62,977 bases of DNA, taken from positions 1-62,977 of the forward strand of contig CAYWVO010000018.1 in NCBI GenBank assembly GCA_964461835.1. Direction: 5' to 3'. A program made the position numbers and the translations under genes. This document shows positions 48,932 through 55,454 of the stretch, piece by piece (positions within the stretch are counted from its first letter, which is position 1; the number at the start of each line of letters is the position of its first letter). Below the pieces are notes generated by a model that saw only the letters and a program-made list of their open reading frames with translations, was not told the origin of the DNA and ran no database searches. Origin of the DNA: CAYWVO01 sp964461835 (GTDB lineage Bacteria > Zixibacteria > MSB-5A5 > WJJR01 > JAJRUJ01).

Positions 48932-49783
48932 ATGCGTATTGCGGCAACGATTGTCCTGGTGCTAATGCTGGCGCTGCCGGTGATCGCCGACGAGGTTCCA
49001 GAAAACGGCATCGATTGGGTGAAGTCATTCGAAAAGGGACTGGCGCAGGCAAAAAAGACCAACCGCCACCTGTTGGTGGATTTCTATACCCCCACCTGAA
49101 CGTGGTGTGAAATGATGGACACCACCACGTTCATCGACTCGGCCGTGGTCGAGTTCTCGGAAAATCAGGTGTTTGCCAGAATTGACGGCACGGTTGATAC
49201 GCTGCTGGAAGATTCCCTGGGGATCAGCGGTTATCCCACCGTTATTCTGGTCGATCCGGACGGAAATGAAATTGACCGGTTGTTGGGCTACTATCCCGCT
49301 GATTCATTTCTCTTAGAGATCAACAATTATATGGCCGGGATCAACACCCTGGCGGACTACCGGCAACGACTGCGGGAAGACTCGGGGAATCCCCAATTGC
49401 ATTACGCGATGGCAGAGAAGTTTATCGCTCGCAGTAACTGGAACCGGGCCCGCATGCATTATCATAGTGTCCTCAACTTGGATACTAAAAACACCACCGG
49501 GCTGGCGGATGACGCCGCGTACTATATGGCGTACATCTCCCGCAAAGAGAAGAACTACGAGAAAGCGATTAGAGAATTTCGTATCATGATTGATAGCTAT
49601 CCGGAGTCGGAATTGCGTGAGGACGCCGAAGTCTATATCCCCTGGCTGCACAGTAAGGCGGGAGATACCGCTCAGGCAATCGCGCAGTACCAGGCCTTTG
49701 TGGAAAATTTTCCGGAGTCGGATGAAATCGAGTGGGTGAACGAACAAATCGCGAAATTGAAAAACCCGGAAGAAAAGAAGTAG
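48932..49783 (+). CDS. Thioredoxin-like TPR protein with in-frame TGA, predicted selenoprotein
   Basis: Read through the TGA at 49097-49099, this is a single 283-aa exported protein. AGAGGAGGAATC precedes the ATG and residues 1-20 are a signal peptide (LVLMLALPVIA). The thioredoxin fold reads LLVDFYTPT-U-TWCEMMD, so the TGA (codon 56) falls at the first position of CxxC and Cys59 at the last. The cis-Pro loop GISGYPTVILVDPDG follows at the expected distance, then TPR repeats (about residues 150-280). Both sides are in the same frame and equally conserved-looking. Replacing the codon with a Cys would restore CTWC. A hairpin starts at the TGA. Other genes in the window use TGA as an ordinary stop. 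A nonsense mutation cannot be excluded. Confidence 0.8.
49099..49131 (+). promoter_or_regulatory. Candidate bacterial SECIS hairpin
   Basis: Perfect nine-base arms AACGTGGTG (49099-49107) and CACCACGTT (49123-49131) begin at the last base of the TGA. An alternative upper stem GGTGT/ACACC (49104-49108, 49119-49123) leaves the loop GAAATGATGG, starting with G as in bacterial SECIS models. The loop begins about 10 bases after the TGA, nearer than in E. coli fdhF, so the fit is partial. A weaker second hairpin, ACTCG/CGAGT, lies at 49137-49154. Confidence 0.55.
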
Positions 49784-49872
49784 GGTATAAGAGAGCAGGT
49801 CAGCAGCAAAGCAGACGTTATCTCTGCGCTCACCTGTGCAAACGCCATCCAGTATGAAAGTCGAAATTACAG

Positions 49873-50697
49873 ATGATCGAACAACCTATCGGCATATTTG
49901 ATTCCGGCATCGGCGGCCTGACCGTCTATCGGGAAGTTGAACAGGCCTGCCCTGCGGACGATATCATTTACTTTGGTGATACCGGACGCTTCCCCTACGG
50001 CGTCCGGTCGCCACGGGTGGTTATTGAGTATTCGCGGCAAATTCTCAATTTCCTGCTGACCTTTGAAGTCAAGTTCGTCGTGGTGGCCTGTAATTCGGCA
50101 TCCGCGATGGCGCTGGACGCGATTGCACCCGATTGCCCGGTGCCGATTGTCGGGGTGATTAAACCGGTCGCCGCCGCGGCAGCGAAGGCCACGCGCACCA
50201 AACGCATCGGGGTGATCGGCACGGAGGGCACCATCGCCTCGGGTTCATATACTGAGGCGATCAAGGCGATCGATCCCGAACTGAAAGTGATGGGGAAGCC
50301 CTGTCCGTTGTTTGTGGCGTTGGCCGAGGAGGGGTATATCGATCGCCCGGCCACCAAATTGATCGTCGAAGATTACCTGGGCTCAATGAAAGGTAAGGGC
50401 ATCGATACCCTGGTGCTCGGCTGTACCCATTATCCGTTACTCAAGAACGTGATTGGCGAAGTACTCGGGCCCGATGTTACCATCATCGATTCCGCCGTCT
50501 CGACCGCCCAGGCAGTCAAGCAGTTGTTGGTCGAGGCGGGGGAGTTTCGCGCGGGCGAACAGCCCGGGAAACATCGGTTTTACGTATCAGACACACCCGG
50601 CAAATTTGCCAGGGTAGGCGAGTTGTTTCTGGGGCGGCCCATCGGCACCGTCTCGCAAATTGATATCGCGCGCTACAATGAACCGGTCACTCCGTAG
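49873..50697 (+). CDS. murI: Glutamate racemase
   Basis: 274 aa. It supplies D-glutamate for peptidoglycan. The two catalytic cysteines are Cys73 in VVACNSASA and Cys184 in LGCTHYPLL, and FDSGIGGLTV holds the conserved Asp10. PYG and FGDTGRFPYG are standard for the family. The ribosome site before the ATG is weak (AAATTACAG). A palindromic repeat of about 48 bases separates it from rdgB. Confidence 0.95.
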   Translation: MIEQPIGIFDSGIGGLTVYREVEQACPADDIIYFGDTGRFPYGVRSPRVVIEYSRQILNFLLTFEVKFVVVACNSASAMALDAIAPDCPVPIVGVIKPVAAAAAKATRTKRIGVIGTEGTIASGSYTEAIKAIDPELKVMGKPCPLFVALAEEGYIDRPATKLIVEDYLGSMKGKGIDTLVLGCTHYPLLKNVIGEVLGPDVTIIDSAVSTAQAVKQLLVEAGEFRAGEQPGKHRFYVSDTPGKFARVGELFLGRPIGTVSQIDIARYNEPVTP

Positions 50698-50735
50698 GAA
50701 CGGTGCATGAGGGTAACAACGTGAAAACTATTGTA

Positions 50736-50783
50736 GGTCGGGTTCCGACGGCTCCGCCGCCGTGGAGACGGAGAAACCCGACC
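50736..50783. repeat. Inverted repeat between murI and rdgB
   Basis: GGTCGGGTT (50736-50744) pairs perfectly with AACCCGACC (50775-50783) around a G/C-rich centre containing CCGACGGCTCCGCCGCC. It resembles dispersed palindromes found in other genomes. The possible GTG start of rdgB at 50762 lies inside it, which argues for the ATG at 50795. Confidence 0.65.
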
Positions 50784-50794
50784 CCATCGCTGCC

Positions 50795-51400
50795 ATGAAA
50801 CTCGTCTTAGCCACCAACAACGCGCATAAAATTCGGGAGATTCAGAATATCCTGAATGGAGTCGATATCCGGCTCCTCACCAAAACCGATTTCCCTGACT
50901 TTCCCGATCCGGACGAGACCGGGGAGACCATGGAGGAAAACGCCCGGCTCAAGGCCCGCGTAATTTTTACAGCTACCGGATTACCCTCGCTGGCCGATGA
51001 TTCCGGGCTGGAGGTCGACTATCTGGACGGTGCCCCTGGGGTCATGTCGGCCCGTTTCGCCGGTCCCGGTTGCACCTTTGCCGATAATAACCGTAAGCTG
51101 CTCAAGCTCCTGGAGGGTGTCCCCGACCCCGAACGCACCGCCCGCTTTCGCTGCGTGGCGGCGCTGGCCCTGGGTCCGGATGATCTTCATCTATTCGAGG
51201 GCACGGTAGAAGGCCGAATTACCACGCAAATTCGCGGTAAAGAGGGTTTCGGCTACGACCCGGTGTTTTATTTTCCCGAGGTGGGCAAGGCCTTTGCGGA
51301 AATCCCCGAAGATCTGAAAAATCAATACAGCCACCGGGGACGTGCCTTCCGTGCCGCAGGGGAATTCATCCGTGCTTTGGTCACGGGTCCAGCGAAATAA
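50795..51400 (+). CDS. rdgB: XTP/dITP diphosphatase (RdgB/Ham1)
   Basis: 201 aa. Hydrolyses non-canonical purine triphosphates so they do not enter DNA. The family motifs are KLVLATNNAHKIREIQNIL, the acidic ADDSGLEVDYLDGAPGVMSA and GKEGFGYDPVFYFPE. The ATG at 50795 matches the family N-terminus; a GTG at 50762 would add 11 residues encoded by a palindromic repeat. No clear ribosome site is seen at 50795. It is followed by tRNA-Pro. The murI-rdgB order is found in many bacteria. Confidence 0.95.
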   Translation: MKLVLATNNAHKIREIQNILNGVDIRLLTKTDFPDFPDPDETGETMEENARLKARVIFTATGLPSLADDSGLEVDYLDGAPGVMSARFAGPGCTFADNNRKLLKLLEGVPDPERTARFRCVAALALGPDDLHLFEGTVEGRITTQIRGKEGFGYDPVFYFPEVGKAFAEIPEDLKNQYSHRGRAFRAAGEFIRALVTGPAK

Positions 51401-51407
51401 TCTCCGC

Positions 51408-51437
51408 TTGCGTAATAAACTCGTGATTTCGTACTTT
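51408..51437 (+). promoter_or_regulatory. Candidate promoter for tRNA-Pro
   Basis: TTGCGT (51408-51413) and TACTTT (51432-51437) have an 18-base spacing and lie 33 bases before the tRNA. Confidence 0.3.
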
Positions 51438-51469
51438 CCCGCCGATTACAGGCAGGAACGCTTCTTATC

Positions 51470-51566
<97 letters not shown>

Positions 51567-51570
<4 letters not shown>

Positions 51571-51621
51571 AGAGCAGGTGAGCAGGGGAACAGGTGAGCA
51601 GGTGAAAATAAGCGGCAGATG
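51567..51621 (+). repeat. 55-bp direct repeat, copy 1
   Basis: This 55-base block, built from AGCAGGTG-like units, recurs without change at 52058-52112. It flanks the four-helix-bundle gene on its left side. A partly complementary segment (TCACCTGC..CTGTTCACCTG) occurs at 51650-51675. Confidence 0.9.
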
Positions 51622-51700
51622 GAACTAAGCAGGAGCCACGTTGCCGGATCTCACCTGCGGTCTCCTGTTCACCTGATCAACTGCGCAGAAGGGCATTAAC

Positions 51701-52063
51701 ATGGCCTTCATGTTCGAAAACTTGCAGGTCTATCAAAAGGCCGTCGATTTCGCCGATCAAACTGCGGAACTGACCGAAGATTTTCCTCGCGGGTACGCGT
51801 TTCTTACCAATCAACTCAATCGCGCCGCACTCTCCATTGCCACAAACTTGGCAGAAGGTAATGGTCGCTTCACCAAAGCCGATCGGAAGAATTTCTTTGT
51901 GATTGCCCGTGGTTCTGCCCAGGAATGCATTCCCTTGCTTGAAGTTGCGAGGCGACGCGGCTTGCTGACCGACCCGAAACAACAAACCTTGCGGGAACAA
52001 CTGGAAATCGTCGCCCGAATGATAAGCGGTTTGATTACTGGGATTGATAAACGGCAAAAATAG
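51701..52063 (+). CDS. Four-helix-bundle protein (S23 / rRNA intervening sequence family)
   Basis: 120 aa of the S23 family, first seen as frames inside 23S rRNA intervening sequences and now known as scattered single genes of unknown function. Family markers are FENLQVYQKAVDFADQ, LTNQLNRAALSIATNLAEG, DRKNFFVIARGSAQEC and the final helix LEIVARMISGLI. There is no good ribosome site. The stop codon falls within the right copy of a 55-base direct repeat. A second, broken copy of the gene starts at 52224 beyond the assembly gap, so this is part of a tandem array. Confidence 0.92.
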   Translation: MAFMFENLQVYQKAVDFADQTAELTEDFPRGYAFLTNQLNRAALSIATNLAEGNGRFTKADRKNFFVIARGSAQECIPLLEVARRRGLLTDPKQQTLREQLEIVARMISGLITGIDKRQK

Positions 52064-52112
52064 AGCAGGTGAGCAGGGGAACAGGTGAGCAGGTGAAAAT
52101 AAGCGGCAGATG
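52058..52112 (+). repeat. 55-bp direct repeat, copy 2
   Basis: Identical to 51567-51621, 491 bases downstream. It includes the stop codon of the four-helix-bundle gene and ends at the N run. Confidence 0.9.
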
Positions 52113-52212
52113 NNNNNNNNNNNNNNNNNNNNNNNNNNNNNNNNNNNNNNNNNNNNNNNNNNNNNNNNNNNNNNNNNNNNNNNNNNNNNNNNNNNNNNNN
52201 NNNNNNNNNNNN
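52113..52212. other. Assembly gap (100 N)
   Basis: Exactly 100 N, the usual placeholder for a gap of unknown size, lying within a tandem duplication. If the second unit copied the first, the missing sequence would be 68 bases (equivalent to 51622-51689). Confidence 0.95.
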
Positions 52213-52223
52213 AGGGCATTAAC

Positions 52224-52289
52224 ATGGCCTTCATGTTCGAAAACTTGCAGGTCTATCAAAAGGCCGTTTATTCAGCTGATGTTAATTAA
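52224..52289 (+). pseudogene. Truncated second copy of the four-helix-bundle gene
   Basis: Bases 52213-52267 are identical to 51690-51744, including the ATG and the first 14 codons. After that the sequence diverges and reaches TAA at 52287, leaving a 21-codon remnant. Confidence 0.85.
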
Positions 52290-52369
52290 TTCATACTTGC
52301 TCATCGCTGCAATAACCAATACCTTCTAGTTCTAAGTCGCAAACGCAATTCACATATTGGGAGGATCTT

Positions 52370-52930
52370 ATGGATGATTCCCTTGAATCCCATGAGGCTG
52401 AGACGCCCTCAGTCGAGGTCGATGAGATCGCCTTGCGCTCATTTATGCAGAAGGCCGAGAGTGAACAAAATCTGTTGGGAGGCACGCTGGCAGGCGCCGG
52501 AGCTGCCCTGCTTGGAGCAGCCATTTGGGCTGCCATCACAGCAACGACACATTTTCAAATCGGCTGGATGGCTGTGGGAGTTGGATTTCTGGTAGGGTTT
52601 GCGGTGCGCTCGGTAGGTAAGGGTATGAGTTCCAGCTTCGGTATTGTTGGCGCGGTTATGGCACTCGCCGGCTGTGTGCTGGGAAATTATCTGGCAGTGT
52701 GCGTAAGTATCGCCCAGCATTTTGAGATTTCGTTCCTTGACGTGGCTACCGGAATGTCCTTCTCCCAAATTGCTGAGGTCGTGAAGGAAACGTTCCATAT
52801 CCTTGATGTTTTATTTTATGGGATCGCGGTTTATGAAGGGTACAAATTGTCTTTCCGCCAGATATCCGAGGAAGAAATACGACAATTTGTGCGGCCCACA
52901 GCGGGCATGGGGGGAGACAGCAGAAGCTGA
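52370..52930 (+). CDS. Hypothetical membrane protein
   Basis: 186 aa. An acidic N-terminus of about 35 residues leads to hydrophobic segments: LLGGTLAGAGAALLGAAIWA, IGWMAVGVGFLVGFAV, SFGIVGAVMALAGCVLGNYL and a weaker ILDVLFYGIAVYEGY near the end. This suggests three to four membrane helices with a cytoplasmic tail. Such proteins are found widely but have no assigned role. GGGAGG sits before the ATG, so it has its own translation signal. It lies next to the repeat array and does not overlap it. Confidence 0.75.
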   Translation: MDDSLESHEAETPSVEVDEIALRSFMQKAESEQNLLGGTLAGAGAALLGAAIWAAITATTHFQIGWMAVGVGFLVGFAVRSVGKGMSSSFGIVGAVMALAGCVLGNYLAVCVSIAQHFEISFLDVATGMSFSQIAEVVKETFHILDVLFYGIAVYEGYKLSFRQISEEEIRQFVRPTAGMGGDSRS

Positions 52931-53109
52931 TTCGTGATCGGTCTGACTACGGACTGAACGATTGCCTGCGGTCGCGCAGAACTCGCCGGGCTGCGATAGG
53001 TCGGTTCATGGCTGATTTGTAAAAGTAGTGCCCCGTCTGATCGTACATCTGGAAAACCGTCTCTTTGCGGAAATACACTCGGTGGAGGGAATACAGTGTA
53101 CCGTGTGGC

Positions 53110-53625
53110 TCACACCACCGGCCGGCTCGATGATGCCTGATACAACTCATCCAATTTCTGCGCGAGCGAAGCGGTTTCGGCGAGTGGTCCGGGGAAGGTG
53201 TGCGATTCAATGGCAAGGGGGAATTCGTCCCCATTCGTGGCCGCCTTGGTTCTCAGAAGATCTATCTGAAATTCCAGCCGCTTGCAAAAAATATCAGCAC
53301 CATCAGGGTCGGTTTCGATGAGCAAGATCGCAAAGGAGTCATTCTCTACGCCGGACACCAAGTCTGTTATTCGGCTATCTGCATGTATAATAGGCTGGAG
53401 TTCGTCGAGTATCGTGGTGGAAGATGTGCCGTCTACGGCGCCGCGGACAATGATGAGGGAAACAAACGTCCGATACCGCTCGGCGCGGGCCAGCTCTTGC
53501 GCCGCGCGAATCGCGAAGCCGCGATGGCTTCTCGTAAAATCGGCCAATTGCTCCGGAAACTCTCGTTGCAGGTTGTAGGAACGATACCGCCCGCGAGCGA
53601 ATCGCTCCGGTCCGTCGGTGCTCAT
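53110..53625 (-). CDS. Degenerate GGDEF-like domain protein
   Basis: 171 aa. After an Arg-rich start, residues from about 45 follow the nucleotide-cyclase (GGDEF) fold: ARAERYRTFVSLIIVRG, RITDLVSGVENDSFAILL and DGADIFCKRLEFQIDLL. The signature GGDEF loop is replaced by GVENDSF, so diguanylate cyclase activity is not expected; a sensory or inactive regulatory role is likely. The ATG at 53625 is preferred over an upstream ATG at 53700 whose extra residues are Arg-rich and featureless. It follows the two-component genes on the same strand after a gap. Confidence 0.65.
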   Translation of the reverse strand: MSTDGPERFARGRYRSYNLQREFPEQLADFTRSHRGFAIRAAQELARAERYRTFVSLIIVRGAVDGTSSTTILDELQPIIHADSRITDLVSGVENDSFAILLIETDPDGADIFCKRLEFQIDLLRTKAATNGDEFPLAIESHTFPGPLAETASLAQKLDELYQASSSRPVV

Positions 53626-53917
53626 CAGTGGTCTCTTTCTCCGGGGGGACCCGCTGCGCCTGCGTCGGAATCCCGCTTGATTTTGTTCCAAAAATAGCAA
53701 GCGGTATGCCGCCCCAGAATTTCATTGTCGCGCGCGTGTCAGGAAGCCGCCAAGCTGCGCTTGTCGGGTAGCCGCTTCCCGCAGTGTGACTTGCGCTTTT
53801 CCCCCATCAAAGGCCTGCACCCACACGCCGGTGCGACTCCGAGGAGAGACGCCGCACCGGGCGTGAGATATGCAGTTCGATTCCTATTCGCCGCAAGCCA
53901 CTGCCATACAATAAACC
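53626..53917. other. Intergenic region with a palindrome
   Basis: About 290 bases with no credible gene. An imperfect inverted repeat CGCCGGTGCG/CGCACCGGGCG lies near 53830-53862. Open frames here look like noise. Confidence 0.4.
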
Positions 53918-55339
53918 CTACAATTCACTCGCCGACAGCGAGTACTCCTTAATCTTATACAGTAACGACCGGTAGGAAATCTCCAGAACTTCCGCGGCCT
54001 TACGACGATTCCAATTCGTCTTCTGTAACACTTCGCTAATTAAGGCCTTTTCTTCACGTGCCACCGTTTCGCCGATACGTTTCTTCAACGAGTACGTATT
54101 GCCATTGTCCGCACCTGCTGAATCGGCTGCTGATGCCCGCGACGATGTCGGGGCGGTTCCGGACGGTGCCGCCGTACTGCGGCTTAAGATATCGTCCACA
54201 ATTCCCTCATCTCCGCGTACCACTACCTGTTTGACCAGGTTTTCCAGCTGCCGCACGTTGCCCGGCCAAGGGTAGTTCATTAATTTTTCGCTCATTTCCG
54301 GGGAAAGACCCGGAAACTGCTTTTTGTATTGCGCGTTATACTTGCGGATAAACATATCGCACAGCAAGGGGATATCATCCGCCCGCTCCCGCAGGGGCGG
54401 CAGCGGAATCGTGATTTCGTTGAGACGATAATACAAGTCGTCCCGCATCTGCCGATTAGCGATAGCCTCTTCTAAATTGCGATTGGTGGCGCAAACGATT
54501 CGCACATCGACCTTGATATTCTGCACCCCGCCCACGCGTACGAACTCCTGCTGTTCGAGCACTTGGAGGAGCTTGGACTGCAACTCCAGCGGCATCTCGC
54601 CGATTTCATCTAAGAAAATCGTGCCCTTATTGGCGACTTCGAACCGTCCGGGCTTGGTGCGATTCGCGCCGGTAAACGCGCCTTTCTCATAACCGAACAA
54701 CTCGGCTTCCAGTAAGTCCCGGGGGATTGCGGCACAGTTGACTTTGGTGAACGGCCCCTTTGCCCGTGAGGAAAGTTCATGAATCGAACGGGCGACGATT
54801 TCCTTCCCGGTCCCGCTTTCGCCCCGCACCAGTACCGTGAGTTCGCTGTCGGCGATTTCCTCAATCAGGTTTTTGATTTTCACCATTTCCGGCGTGTCAC
54901 CGATCATCTTATCCAGCGGGGAGGCACTCTTGCCCAGTTGATCTTCCAACTGTTCGACTTTGGCCTCAAGTTCCCGCTTGCGCAGAATATTGCGCAGATG
55001 AATCTCAACCTCTTTGACATCGAACGGCTTGGTAATAAACTCCGCCGCGCCCAGGCGCATCGATTCGACGACGTTCTTGATATCCCCGTGACCGGAGAGC
55101 ATAATCACGTCGGCATACTCGCCGCCGGATTTCAATTTGCGCAATACCTCCAGTCCACTCATCCCCGGCATTTGGATATCCAGCAGCACCAGTTCCGGTT
55201 TCTCCGTCGAGGCCAATTGAATACCTTCGGTGCCGTCCCGGGCGCTGAGGACCGAGAACTCCTCGGAGAGCCCCTCAGAGAGGATCCAGGAAACTTTGGG
55301 ATCATCGTCAATAATCAACAGTTTTATCGCATCGCTCAT
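53918..55339 (-). CDS. Sigma-54-dependent response regulator (NtrC family)
   Basis: 473 aa with three domains. The receiver has Asp54 (LVLLDIQMPG) and Lys104 (FITKPFD). The AAA+ domain has Walker A GESGTGKE (173-180), the sigma-54 contact loop GAFTGA (220-225) and LDEIGEM. A Fis-type helix-turn-helix closes the protein (NWNRRKAAEVLEISYRSLL). It activates transcription by sigma-54 RNA polymerase when phosphorylated. The start at ATG 55339 has TGAGG upstream. The histidine kinase gene lies 115 bases upstream on the same strand and is the likely partner. Target promoters are unknown. Confidence 0.95.
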   Translation of the reverse strand: MSDAIKLLIIDDDPKVSWILSEGLSEEFSVLSARDGTEGIQLASTEKPELVLLDIQMPGMSGLEVLRKLKSGGEYADVIMLSGHGDIKNVVESMRLGAAEFITKPFDVKEVEIHLRNILRKRELEAKVEQLEDQLGKSASPLDKMIGDTPEMVKIKNLIEEIADSELTVLVRGESGTGKEIVARSIHELSSRAKGPFTKVNCAAIPRDLLEAELFGYEKGAFTGANRTKPGRFEVANKGTIFLDEIGEMPLELQSKLLQVLEQQEFVRVGGVQNIKVDVRIVCATNRNLEEAIANRQMRDDLYYRLNEITIPLPPLRERADDIPLLCDMFIRKYNAQYKKQFPGLSPEMSEKLMNYPWPGNVRQLENLVKQVVVRGDEGIVDDILSRSTAAPSGTAPTSSRASAADSAGADNGNTYSLKKRIGETVAREEKALISEVLQKTNWNRRKAAEVLEISYRSLLYKIKEYSLSASEL

Positions 55340-55454
55340 GAAAACCTCACTGCACACTTTTGCCTTTCTAGTGCAGGTATCGGACAGGTACTGCAGCGGC
55401 TTTAAGAAAAGGTGCAATGACGATCACCGGCGAGACGGTGAGAAGAGGATGACG

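Noticed and set aside
49097..49099. TGA read as a plain nonsense mutation splitting a pseudogene
   Set aside because: Considered seriously, but the codon falls exactly on a catalytic Cys position, no other damage is seen, and a hairpin starts at the codon. Selenocysteine is the better explanation, though not proven.
53725..53952. 75-aa open frame in the gap after the GGDEF-like gene
   Set aside because: Arg/Pro/His-rich, no ribosome site, covers a palindrome and runs into the convergent regulator gene.
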